NCBI GenBank assembly: GCA_016743945.1
Contig: JADGFI010000003.1
Span: 186,001 to 250,000, forward strand
Direction of reading: 5' to 3'
Length of the DNA stretch: 64,000 nt
DNA from: Desulfobacteraceae bacterium
GTDB lineage: Bacteria > Desulfobacterota > Desulfobacteria > Desulfobacterales > Desulfobacteraceae
The translations under genes and the position numbers were made by a program. Below, one piece after another: positions 38,523 to 47,881 of the stretch (position 1 is its first letter; each line of letters begins with the position of its first letter). The notes below the pieces were generated by a model. It was given only the letters and a program-made list of their open reading frames with translations, had not been told where the DNA came from and did not search any database.

Positions 38523-40181
38523 TTATACACCCTTTCCACGATACACCCTTTCCAGCAAGATATCGGGGTTGCCCAATTGATGGATGGCCCGTTTCCAGAC
38601 CTTAAAATTTATGTCCTCCCCGTCCACGACCCAAGGGTCCGCCCCAGGGGTCTGGGTCAAAAGGATATACATAGGCCTGTCCGTAAAAATTTGAGTTTTA
38701 AGCTGAACAAAATAGTGAAGAAGTCCCCGGATGGGGGGCTGCCACGCTTCCTGGAGCAGGATAACCGGATCTTTCGACGCCTTGGCCAGGGAGAAAAGCA
38801 ACTCTCGGTCCTGTGAATAATCAAAGGAGAGGGAAATCATTGAGCGAACACCCAGGAACAAATTTTGCCGGACAGCCTCTTGGACAGCCCCGAAATTTTC
38901 CTGGCCATATACGCTCCCCGACACCAGAACCACGGCATGGGAACTGTTTGATTGCGTCTGTTTTGCCGAAGGCATTTCAGGCCCCGGCCCACCCGATCCC
39001 AACGAATCAGGCTCAAGGAAATCAGCACCAGATGGATCCGCCAGAAAATTATTTTGTCGGCCGGCAAGGTTTACCGGCGTCTCATCAAACCGGATATCCA
39101 TTATGGGTGACTTCATTCGGACCAGCAGTTTTTTAAACCGGGGTCTTTCAAAATCAAATTGGCCCACTGCTCGTCGCTGGGCCATGAAACTTACCATGAT
39201 CAGCATAAGGCGCGGCAGAACCGCATAGAAAAATATGCCCAAGCAAAGAAATGGCCACCAGGATACCAGATCCTTTGTGGCAAGTGTGGAAATTCCCTCC
39301 TTTAACAGGATCCTTGACCCTTCTATTTGTTCAAGGCTTGGATGGGCAAAGCTTCCCGGCACAAACCAGGACCAGGGAAAAGAGATCACAGACAATGCCC
39401 CATGGATACGGTCACTGGCCGCAATAAGGGTGGATTGCCAGCCAAAGGCCATGTCACTGACCGCCACCCGAAACAGGGTCCCCCCCAGGGCGCCTGCGGA
39501 AAAGGCGGCTGCGAAAAAAGAAGAGAGCACAAAAAAGGGCCAGAAAAAAACAAGCCGGTATTCCCTGTTTCTCATCCGGATCAGGGAGGCGGTATATTCA
39601 ATGGTCGCAATTCCCTTCTCCCCCAGGGGCCGGCCTATTTTTTTTAAAATCCCGGGAAACCCCTTAAAGAAAAAGACAGACAACAGGGTATGGACAGTGG
39701 AATAATGGGGTTCTCCATTTCCCGTCCTTCCCTTAAAAAACCGACCCGCCAGCACAAACAAGGTGAGAAAAAACAGCAGGACATGGAAAAAAATAAACAC
39801 CGCAAAGAAAATCGTCACATTTATGGGCCGGGTCCCGTGGTAGGCCAGAAAGGAATAGGCCATGGAGATGCCGGATAAAACCCCTGTGATCACCAGCACA
39901 TAAACAATCCAGCGGTACAGGGAGGAAAACACCCTTCCCGGCAGCAGGGCACTTGGCCCTTCACCGGCCTCGTGAAAAAATACCAGCCGCCGGTATTCAA
40001 GCCATGAAAAAAGCAGGGCGGGCGCCTCCATATCCCCTGCATCCAGGCCCGTCTGATCCAGCTGGGTGAAAATTTCCCGGTCCCTTGCAAGGGTCTTTTC
40101 TTTCTCTTCCACGGAATCCCTTTGGTCGTCCAGGCTTAAAAGGTAATCCAGGTCAATGATATCCTTCAAATAAATGGTCAT
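38523..40181 (-). CDS. DUF2868 domain-containing membrane protein
   Basis: Multiple TM segments, immediately upstream of and abutting the DUF3482 GTPase; DUF2868-type layout. Confidence 0.75.
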   Translation of the reverse strand: MTIYLKDIIDLDYLLSLDDQRDSVEEKEKTLARDREIFTQLDQTGLDAGDMEAPALLFSWLEYRRLVFFHEAGEGPSALLPGRVFSSLYRWIVYVLVITGVLSGISMAYSFLAYHGTRPINVTIFFAVFIFFHVLLFFLTLFVLAGRFFKGRTGNGEPHYSTVHTLLSVFFFKGFPGILKKIGRPLGEKGIATIEYTASLIRMRNREYRLVFFWPFFVLSSFFAAAFSAGALGGTLFRVAVSDMAFGWQSTLIAASDRIHGALSVISFPWSWFVPGSFAHPSLEQIEGSRILLKEGISTLATKDLVSWWPFLCLGIFFYAVLPRLMLIMVSFMAQRRAVGQFDFERPRFKKLLVRMKSPIMDIRFDETPVNLAGRQNNFLADPSGADFLEPDSLGSGGPGPEMPSAKQTQSNSSHAVVLVSGSVYGQENFGAVQEAVRQNLFLGVRSMISLSFDYSQDRELLFSLAKASKDPVILLQEAWQPPIRGLLHYFVQLKTQIFTDRPMYILLTQTPGADPWVVDGEDINFKVWKRAIHQLGNPDILLERVYRGKGV

Positions 40182-40189
40182 ATTTTTTT

Positions 40190-41086
40190 TTAACAGATCA
40201 CAGCATTTTTAACAATTGCCTTTGAGAATTCATCCAACAGTCGCGAACTTAAATTCCACCTGTGCCAATAAAGATCCACCCCGATACGGGACCCCGGCGC
40301 CAGGTCCACAAAACGGCCGGTTTTAATATGGACACCTCCCTGGAGATCCGGAACCATGCCATAGGCAATCCCATCCAGAATAAGGTCGACAAATTTTTCC
40401 GAAGAAGGAACATAATGAATCGGAATTTTTTGGATCCATTTTGGATGGACGGAACCTTGAAAATATGTTTTTAAAAACCGGGCATGGAGATCGTCCCTGC
40501 GATTGTATATGACGGCGGGTGCTGTTTCCAGGCAATCCTTTGCAAGCCCCCGGGGAAAATGTGTGCTTGCAAATTCAGAGGCGGCAACCATTCGATAGGT
40601 CATGGTCCCAATGGGAATGACAGAACACCCTTGAACCGGTGTTTTTTCGGAGCTGATACAGCCCGCCACCTCCCCGTTTCTGAGTAATTTATGGGTTTTC
40701 TCCTGGTCATCCACCTTTAGATCCAGCAGTACTCGGTTTTCCCCCAAAAAAGAAGTGATTGCCGGGAGAAACCAGGTGGCAAGGCTGTCTGCGTTAATCC
40801 CCAGGGCAAACACCTGGGACGCCTCCCGGGCCAAGGGGTTTAAGCTTTGTTCAAGGTCTGCCTCAAGGCTTTGGACCTGGATATAATGTTTGAGCAAATT
40901 TTTCCCTTCAGGGGTGGGCGCCGGCGGAACCGTCCGGGTCACCAAAAGTGTTCCCAATTGATCTTCCAGGAGTTTTATCCTCTGGGAAACGGCGGACTGG
41001 GTGATATTCAACCGTTGGGCTGCCTTATCAAACCCGCCTTCCTGAATGACGATGGCCAGGGCCTGCAATAATTTATAATCCAACAT
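40190..41086 (-). CDS. argP: LysR family regulator, ArgP (IciA)-like
   Basis: MLDYKLLQALAIVIQEGGFDKAAQRLNITQSAVSQRIKLLEDQLGTLLVTR. Confidence 0.88.
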   Translation of the reverse strand: MLDYKLLQALAIVIQEGGFDKAAQRLNITQSAVSQRIKLLEDQLGTLLVTRTVPPAPTPEGKNLLKHYIQVQSLEADLEQSLNPLAREASQVFALGINADSLATWFLPAITSFLGENRVLLDLKVDDQEKTHKLLRNGEVAGCISSEKTPVQGCSVIPIGTMTYRMVAASEFASTHFPRGLAKDCLETAPAVIYNRRDDLHARFLKTYFQGSVHPKWIQKIPIHYVPSSEKFVDLILDGIAYGMVPDLQGGVHIKTGRFVDLAPGSRIGVDLYWHRWNLSSRLLDEFSKAIVKNAVIC

Positions 41087-41110
41087 GGGGGTTTATTACC
41101 ACAAACCGTG

Positions 41111-41476
41111 TCACCCTTGCATTAAAAAACAGAATTCTCCCATAAAAATATGCGGATTCTCGCCCCTCTTCTCCCCAAAAAAATAAGCCCCCTTCCCGGC
41201 ATCTTTGATACGGGTCAGGTGCATCTCACCGGTTTCATCCAGCCCATTGAAGGGTCAGCTCATCAAACACGGCATCATTTTCATCAATCCAGAAATTTTT
41301 ATCCAGGCCATAGGCTGCCAGTTCTCCAAATACGGTTCCCCATACCGGTGCTTGGATATCCTCTGGAGTTCCATCCACATCCAAAAATTTGAATTCTTGT
41401 GTAATTTGCTGCTGGCTGGTTTCAAGATAATTTCTTGACGAGAAAAGGTCTAAATTGAAAGTATCAATATCAGCCT
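41111..41476 (-). pseudogene. Frameshifted remnant of a calcium-binding/VCBS-type protein C-terminus
   Basis: Two minus-strand frames join to ...DGTPEDIQAPVWGTVFGELAAYGLDKNFWIDENDAVFDELTLQWAG / LDETGEMHLTRIKDAGKGAYFFGEKRGENPHIF; frame break near 41240-41250. Confidence 0.5.
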
Positions 41477-41495
41477 CCTTTTAACAGAAAAATGA

Positions 41496-41538
41496 AAAAT
41501 ACCGGGAAAAAGAAGGATTCTTTTCCCCGGTATTTTTT
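41496..41538 (-). terminator. Terminator hairpin downstream of the chemoreceptor gene (potentially bidirectional)
   Basis: AAAATACCGGG...CCCGGTATTTTTT. Confidence 0.85.
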
Positions 41539-41592
41539 GCCGGGCAGTCGTCATTTTTTCCATTTAATATCAGTTTTTTAAAACTATATTCT

Positions 41593-43602
41593 TTAACCCT
41601 TTTTCTTTTCAGATACTTTAAAAACACTGATCATGTTTTTCAGAGTTGTTGATAGGGTAGAAAGATCCCCTGCGCTTTTTTCCATTTGGGAACTTTTCTG
41701 GAACATGTTGTCGGCAACAGAGTTCACCTCTGCAATATCCTTTGCTATCTCAGTGGAAACATGGGAACTCTGGGCAACATTTTCATTGACTTCACCAATA
41801 CCCGTGGAAGCCTGGTTGACATTATCAGCCACCTCGGCTGCTGCTGTGGACTGCTCTTCAATAGCAGCAGCAATGCTGGTGACAATTTCATTCATTTCTA
41901 TAATGACTTTAGAAATATTGCCCACCTCATGCACTGTCTCATCTGTGGAATTCTGGATCCCTTGGATTTTTTCTCTGATATTGAGAGTCGCATCTGTTGT
42001 CTGGGCTGCAAGGCCTTTGATTTCACCGGCGACAACAGCAAAGCCCCTGCCGGACTCGCCTGCCCTTGCCGCTTCAATGGCAGCGTTCAGGGCAAGAAGA
42101 TTGGTCTGTTCTGCAATTTCTGTTATCACTTCTGTCACTTTGCTGATTTCCTTTGCCGCCTCACCCAGGAGTTTCACCTTGCCTGAAGCACTCTCAACCC
42201 CTACACTGGCATTATCGGATATCCCCCTGGCCTTGTCACAATTTTGGGCAATTTCACCGAGAGTCATCTTCATCTGACCGGCGGCACAAGAAACGCTGTT
42301 CACATTGGTGGCGGCCTGCTCGCTGGCGGCTGCGACTGAATCCATATTGGAACTCATTTCCTCGGTTGCCGCTGCCACGGTATCGGCCCGTTCAGAAAGA
42401 TTCTTGGACTCTTCACTCATTTGACCTGCAACCAGAAGAACATCTCCGGATGCCGCAGTAACGGTTCCGGCATTGGTGCCGATATCCACAATGATGTTGT
42501 TTAGCCTTTCAAGAAAGGCATCAAACCAGTTTGCAAGGGTTCCGATCTCATCCTGCCTTTCAGAGGCAAGGCGTTTGGTAAGGTCCCCTTCCCCCTGGGC
42601 TGTGTCCTTGAGACCCTCTGAAATCACCTTGATGGGATTGATCACCATAAACTGCAGCAAAAAACCGATAAGGACAAGGATAAAAACGGAGCAAACAATT
42701 CCCACAACAATGATCACCTTTTTTATGCTGGAATTTACAGCAGAAGCCGATGCATTCAATATGGCTCCCGTCCGTTTGATGGCCTCGGCATTTTCCCGAG
42801 TGACCTCATGGAGACCCTTTTTCATTTCTGCCCTCAAGTTGGCTGACCCGGAATCAATTTCCTGGTTTATTTGGGTGCCGTTGCTCTGGTTCAGCGTTTT
42901 AAAACGCGAGGAGAGCTGTTGGATCTCTTTGGTCACCGAGTCCTTGCTAATACAGATGATCATTTTTCCCTGGGGTGTTCCAAAATATTCAATGGGCTGT
43001 TCTAATATAATAACACCCGGATCATTTTTTGACTGGGAAACCACCGTCTGGATGCTGTTTTTGCTTTCTTCACTTTCAAGATATCTTTTAATCCTGTCGT
43101 CCTTGTAATTAAGAGAGCCGGGCAGGGAATTCCCGTCCGTGTCAAAGAAAAGGGTATAGACAATTTCCTTTGTCTTGGCAGCGGCCTTGCTGTATTTAAT
43201 AAGCTCTGGATAATTTTTGTTCATGATGGTGGCTGGCGTAACACTGTTGAGCAATGCTGTAATCCCTTCGGCATTTTTCAAAAGAAGGGCTTCCATCCCT
43301 TTTTGAACCTGCTTCTCTTCTTCCATCAGGGCCTTCTGGGTTGCCTGGGAAAGATTTGCCGACGTTGTTTCCTTCATTGCGGCAAGTAATTTATCCACAT
43401 GGGTTTCCAGTCCGTCAAACGATTGGCGGGCCTCCTTTCCCGTATTTTGTAAAGCCGTTTCAACACTGACACGCATCTCCTTTAAAAGCGCGCTCTGTTT
43501 TTTCAGGATGGAAAAAGAAAGGCCGATAAAGGTGACGGCAAGAACGAGGACTAAAATCAACAAAAGCTTAAGGCTTAAATTTTTCTTTATGAACGAGAAC
43601 AT
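41593..43602 (-). CDS. Methyl-accepting chemotaxis protein
   Basis: TM, HAMP, signalling hairpin EIAEQTNLLALNAAIEAARAGESGRGFAVVAGEIKGLA. Confidence 0.95.
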   Translation of the reverse strand: MFSFIKKNLSLKLLLILVLVLAVTFIGLSFSILKKQSALLKEMRVSVETALQNTGKEARQSFDGLETHVDKLLAAMKETTSANLSQATQKALMEEEKQVQKGMEALLLKNAEGITALLNSVTPATIMNKNYPELIKYSKAAAKTKEIVYTLFFDTDGNSLPGSLNYKDDRIKRYLESEESKNSIQTVVSQSKNDPGVIILEQPIEYFGTPQGKMIICISKDSVTKEIQQLSSRFKTLNQSNGTQINQEIDSGSANLRAEMKKGLHEVTRENAEAIKRTGAILNASASAVNSSIKKVIIVVGIVCSVFILVLIGFLLQFMVINPIKVISEGLKDTAQGEGDLTKRLASERQDEIGTLANWFDAFLERLNNIIVDIGTNAGTVTAASGDVLLVAGQMSEESKNLSERADTVAAATEEMSSNMDSVAAASEQAATNVNSVSCAAGQMKMTLGEIAQNCDKARGISDNASVGVESASGKVKLLGEAAKEISKVTEVITEIAEQTNLLALNAAIEAARAGESGRGFAVVAGEIKGLAAQTTDATLNIREKIQGIQNSTDETVHEVGNISKVIIEMNEIVTSIAAAIEEQSTAAAEVADNVNQASTGIGEVNENVAQSSHVSTEIAKDIAEVNSVADNMFQKSSQMEKSAGDLSTLSTTLKNMISVFKVSEKKKG

Positions 43603-44212
43603 TCAGTGCTCCTTTATTATTTTCCCAGGGAGAAACCCGCCTGGGCCATTGTTTCGGTTGTGCATACCCTCTCTAAGGGGACAGACTATACTAGTTTATA
43701 TCTCTAAAATCAACGACGAATTCAGTAAAAATATTCATGGCAAAAACGATTCGGAATACAAAAACGACAAAGGAATTAACGGACAGGTCAAAAAGCAGTC
43801 CGGCCTTTTTATTGTTATTTTTCCCTTTTTATTGGAAGAAAAACATATAGAAATTATTCGACTTTTTTTAAAAAAAATAGCTCTTTCCCATTTCATGTGT
43901 TCAAGTCATTTTATTACTTAATCGCCACATTCGGGTTTAATGCTTTAAACTTCAAATCGTCGATTCGTAAATAAAACCACCATTCTGAAATTTCGAAAAG
44001 CGCTAATTCCCCTTGCTTTTGATCTATCGGCTTGGACAAAGGGATTAAGACCCTCAGGAGCTGAGGGTCAAATGGACAGAGCCAATAAGCACCATGGAAC
44101 CCAGGTGAAAACCATACGGGGATATCCACTGGTAAAAAATGCTGCTTACCAACTCAGGAAGGGCGATAGATGGGTATGAACCCTGGCTATACTGGTTAAC
44201 CGTCGCTCTTTT

Positions 44213-44857
44213 CTATTCTGGTCTGTCATGTGTCAAATTTGTGCCAAATCCATATTTTACAACCATTTTTTCCAAAATCTCATGGGTCTGGGCTCCCACC
44301 AGCCGGTCCAGCCCCATGATAAAGGTGGGAACGGCCATGATTCCCTTTGTCCGGGCCAATTCCCAATCTGCGTCCACGGCGTCCTTAAATATCCGCTGAT
44401 CAATAACGGCTTCCCCTTCCACGGGATCAAGCCCTACAGACCGGATCAAGGCCAGCAGCACCTCTTTTTTTGCAAGGTTATGGCCCGCCACAAAATAGGC
44501 GTTAAAGGCAGCCATGTGGAAGGCATGCCCCCTTCCCTTTTCCTCTGCCCAGAGGCCCACCTCCTGGGCAAGACGGCTGTTATAGGTCATTTTCCGATCC
44601 CCCATGGGAAGATCAAATTTTGCAGCCGTGGCCTGAAGCTGGGCCACAATCTTGTTCACATCGGAAAAGATTCCTTTTTTGGCAAACAACTCTTCCAGGG
44701 AAAAACCCTGGTCCGGGGTGTCCGGATGAAGGGGAAAGGCCCGCCATTTTACATAAATTCCATACTCTTTCTCTAAGCGTTCAATACTCCCGGTAATGAA
44801 ATAGCACCAGGGTCAAACATAGTCTGAAAATATTTCAAGCACCAAATCTGTGGTCAT
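44213..44857 (-). CDS. DsbA-family (FrnE/COG2761-like) oxidoreductase, candidate selenoprotein (UGA at 44813-44815 read as Sec)
   Basis: From ATG 44857: MTTDLVLEIFSDYV-U-PWCYFITGSIERLEKEYGIYVKWRAFPLHPDTPDQGFSLEELFAKKG..., then in-frame with the 158-aa ORF; UGA occupies the first Cys of the CPWC motif. Confidence 0.85.
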
Positions 44858-44953
44858 TTTATTTTCCTTTAATCAATAGTTAAGAGATTTAACAGATTTA
44901 TTTTTCATCAGAAAAGGCAGAGCAGATATGTTCGGAATCTATAATAAACCATA

Positions 44954-45757
44954 TCATTCATCTGCTTCCAGGTCTGTAATCATCAAATGCCCTTCTTTAT
45001 TTTTTTTGGTTTTAAGCCAGCCTCTGGTTTCAAACTCTTTTGCAAGCATGGCCATTTTCTTATAACTGGTATTTCGAATCTTAAAGGATTTATCCAATTG
45101 TCTCATCTTGTTGGCAATTCCATTTAATAAATGATTTTCACTTGGGTCAAGACGAACCAACACCTTCATAAATAATTCTTTGGCAATTTTATCCTTACCA
45201 TCCGCTTCGATGGTCTCCTTTGTATTCCCTGTTGTTTGAATTTTTACCGCTGCTGGCTTTTGTTTTGGCGCAATTTGTTCTTCTGTTTGAGAAACGGATT
45301 TCCTACGGGGAATTACAATGATGTTGTCCGTACAATTTCGAAAAATAGGTCTTTGTTCATCCCCCTCCTGGGTGATGAGCCACACTTCTTTTCCATATTT
45401 TCGCAAAACATCCATAATGACAGAAAAATCAGAATCCCGGGTAACAAAGACGAAACGGTCAATTGAGGGTTTTTCAAGGTATAGTTTTTCAAATGCATCC
45501 AGGCTGATGATTAAATCAGCGCGGTTTTTTTTGCCGGTGACATGGGGGGCTTCCCGGATTTCAAAATTATAATTAATGAGTTGATCTCTAAGTTTTGTTA
45601 TGGAATTGGTATTTCCACAAGCAAACTTAACAGCGAACACATAATCTTCTGAATCTTCTTTGTTCTCTTCAAGAATAATATCCTGGATCATGACATCCAA
45701 ATCTAAAATTCCGGCAACATTTTCAAGGTCAATGTAGACTGCGATAAATTTTTTCAT
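44954..45757 (-). CDS. NYN/LabA-type (DUF88) nuclease-fold protein with C-terminal OST-HTH/LOTUS-like domain
   Basis: VYIDLENVAGI, KNRADLIISLDAFEKLY, FVFVTRDSDFSVIMDVLRKYGKEVWLI; C-terminal FKIRNTSYKKMAMLAKEFETRGWLKTK. Confidence 0.85.
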   Translation of the reverse strand: MKKFIAVYIDLENVAGILDLDVMIQDIILEENKEDSEDYVFAVKFACGNTNSITKLRDQLINYNFEIREAPHVTGKKNRADLIISLDAFEKLYLEKPSIDRFVFVTRDSDFSVIMDVLRKYGKEVWLITQEGDEQRPIFRNCTDNIIVIPRRKSVSQTEEQIAPKQKPAAVKIQTTGNTKETIEADGKDKIAKELFMKVLVRLDPSENHLLNGIANKMRQLDKSFKIRNTSYKKMAMLAKEFETRGWLKTKKNKEGHLMITDLEADE

Positions 45758-45895
45758 TTATGGTATTTGTTTCCTTTCATTTATGAAAATGTTCCAAGCC
45801 AATTATATCAATGAGCTGAAAATTTTCCATTGGGGTCAAGAATAGAACAGGGTCATTTTCCCCTCGTTGATACACACCCTCCTATATACTTACTG

Positions 45896-45918
45896 CACCG
45901 ATATCAAAAATATCGGTG
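45896..45918. promoter_or_regulatory. Operator-like perfect inverted repeat in the NYN/MarR-GNAT divergent intergenic region
   Basis: CACCGATAT-CAAAA-ATATCGGTG. Confidence 0.5.
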
Positions 45919-46109
45919 ACACACAATCTTATTTATTACCCGTCTAAAAAACCATCCTCTTTAGAAAAAAGATCCCGATTACCCGCTAGCCCTATCTGAT
46001 TGTTGAATATGGGACCGGAGGTCAAGATTTCGAACAATTCATCTTGACATATAGATAGGCGCCGTACTATTAGGGGGCTAACTATATGTTTTACCAAAAG
46101 GGAGACACT

Positions 46110-47123
46110 ATGTTTTTTTTGATGGATACGCCCAACCAAAAGCAATTTGAGGACCTGGCCCGACGATACGACAGGATGGATGCCCTGTCTGTTCAGGCCT
46201 TGGTCAAACTGTTGAGAACCGGCAGTGACCTGTTGACCGGATTTGAAAAAATATTGGGAACCTATGGGCTTTCCCAGGGACGTTTTTTGATCCTGGTTAT
46301 CTTGAACCGTACTCCGGATATCCCCCTTACCCCCTCGGGGCTGGCAGAAAAACTCGGCGTAACCCGGGCCACCACGACCGGACTTGTCAATGGGCTTGAA
46401 AAAGCCCAGTTGATTACACGGCAGGCAGATTCCGTTGATAAAAGAAAAATATATATTCGATTAACGGCCAAGGGTATTCACCGCCTTGAATCCATACTGC
46501 CGGATTATTATGATAGAATTAATGGCCTGATGCAGGGGCTGACCCTGAATCAGAAAACAACTTTAATTTCCCTGCTTGAAATTGTTGATACCGGTATCCC
46601 CAACCTGACTGGAGACAAAAGAGAGCACACACAAAATAGTATGGAGATACGTTCCTATGCCCCTGGCGACAAGGACCAGGTGATTGCCCTTATTCTCAAG
46701 ATACAGCAAAAAGAATTCAACATCCCCATCACAGCCCAAGACCAGCCGGATCTTGGCGATATCCCTAGGTTTTACCAGCAGGGAATCGGCAACTTCTGGG
46801 TTGCCGTAAATGACGGCCTGGTTGTCGGGACCCTTTCCCTGAAGGATATTGGCAATTGCCAGGCAGCATTGAGAAAAATGTTTGTACACCCGGATTTCAG
46901 AGGACCGGCCTTTGGGACAGCCAAGGAATTATGGGGTGTTGCCCTTGAATGGGCCAGACGAAAGAACATCTCCGAAATTTTTCTGGGTACCACTGAAAAA
47001 TTTACAGCAGCCCATAGATTCTATGAAAAAAACGGCTTTGTTTCCATTAAAAAAAAGCGTCTGCCCCTCAGCTTCCCCTTCATGACCGTGGACACGAAGT
47101 TTTATACCTACCCGGTTATTTAA
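46110..47123 (+). CDS. MarR family regulator fused to a GNAT acetyltransferase
   Basis: MarR wHTH (LTPSGLAEKLGVTRATTTGLVNGLEKAQLITRQADSVDKRKIYIRLTAKG) followed by GNAT (FWVAVNDGLVVGTLSL...LRKMFVHPDFRG...AHRFYEKNGF). Confidence 0.9.
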   Translation: MFFLMDTPNQKQFEDLARRYDRMDALSVQALVKLLRTGSDLLTGFEKILGTYGLSQGRFLILVILNRTPDIPLTPSGLAEKLGVTRATTTGLVNGLEKAQLITRQADSVDKRKIYIRLTAKGIHRLESILPDYYDRINGLMQGLTLNQKTTLISLLEIVDTGIPNLTGDKREHTQNSMEIRSYAPGDKDQVIALILKIQQKEFNIPITAQDQPDLGDIPRFYQQGIGNFWVAVNDGLVVGTLSLKDIGNCQAALRKMFVHPDFRGPAFGTAKELWGVALEWARRKNISEIFLGTTEKFTAAHRFYEKNGFVSIKKKRLPLSFPFMTVDTKFYTYPVI

Positions 47124-47256
47124 TGGCCCGGTAATAAAACCCTTCTGCTCAAAATTAATAATTTTAATATTTCATAAAATATATTAATTTTACTTCTTTC
47201 AATCCTTTGGGTATCCTGCACCTCATTTAAAATTGCAAAAATCAAAAGGATAAAAA

Positions 47257-47871
47257 ATGCTGCTGACATTTTTAAAGGGTATGGGAACCGGCGGCGGCCT
47301 GATCATCGCCATTGGCGCCCAGAATGCCTTTGTATTAAGTCAGGGGGTCAGAAAAAACCATGTCATTGTGATCCCATTGATCTGCGCCTTGTGTGATGCC
47401 ATCCTGGTGACCATTGGGGTTGCCGGTTTTGGAAGCTTCATTGCCTCCAGCAAGGTATTGTCCCAGGTGGCGGGCATTGGCGGAGCCCTGTTTTTATTTT
47501 GTTACGGAATCGCTTCCTTTCGATCTGCCTTTAAAGGCCAGCAGCTGGATGCGGATCAAAATGGGGAAACCTCCTTAAAAACTGCGGTTCTATCCACCCT
47601 GGCCGTCACCCTGCTCAACCCCCATGTGTATATTGATACCATTTTGCTTTTGGGCAGTATTGCCAGTCAGTTCCAGGACCCGGGACATCTGGTCTTTGGT
47701 GCCGGGGCAGCCACGGCATCCTTTGTCTGGTTCTTTGTTTTAAGCCTGGGCAGCAGTCTTCTGGCACCATTTTTTAAAAAAAAGCTATCCTGGCGGATTC
47801 TGGATACCCTTGTGGGAGTTATCATGTGGAGTGTTGCCTTTTCCGTTCTCAGGGGAAATTGGGGAGGCTGA
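47257..47871 (+). CDS. argO: LysE/ArgO family amino acid exporter
   Basis: GLIIAIGAQNAFVLSQGVRKNHVIVIPLICALCDAILVTIGVAG. Confidence 0.93.
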   Translation: MLLTFLKGMGTGGGLIIAIGAQNAFVLSQGVRKNHVIVIPLICALCDAILVTIGVAGFGSFIASSKVLSQVAGIGGALFLFCYGIASFRSAFKGQQLDADQNGETSLKTAVLSTLAVTLLNPHVYIDTILLLGSIASQFQDPGHLVFGAGAATASFVWFFVLSLGSSLLAPFFKKKLSWRILDTLVGVIMWSVAFSVLRGNWGG

Positions 47872-47881
47872 CGGAGCTGGT

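Noticed and set aside
43670-43920. AT-rich ORF 43508-43921
   Set aside because: Overlaps the MCP 5' end and has low-complexity Lys/Ile-rich sequence; no family recognised.
44073-44180. Short plus-strand reading frame MDRANKHHGTQVKTIRGYPLVKNAAYQLRKGDRWV*
   Set aside because: Reads protein-like but only 35 codons, has no recognised family, and ends in a TGA with no convincing downstream homologous sequence; not enough support for a gene, remnant or Sec site.
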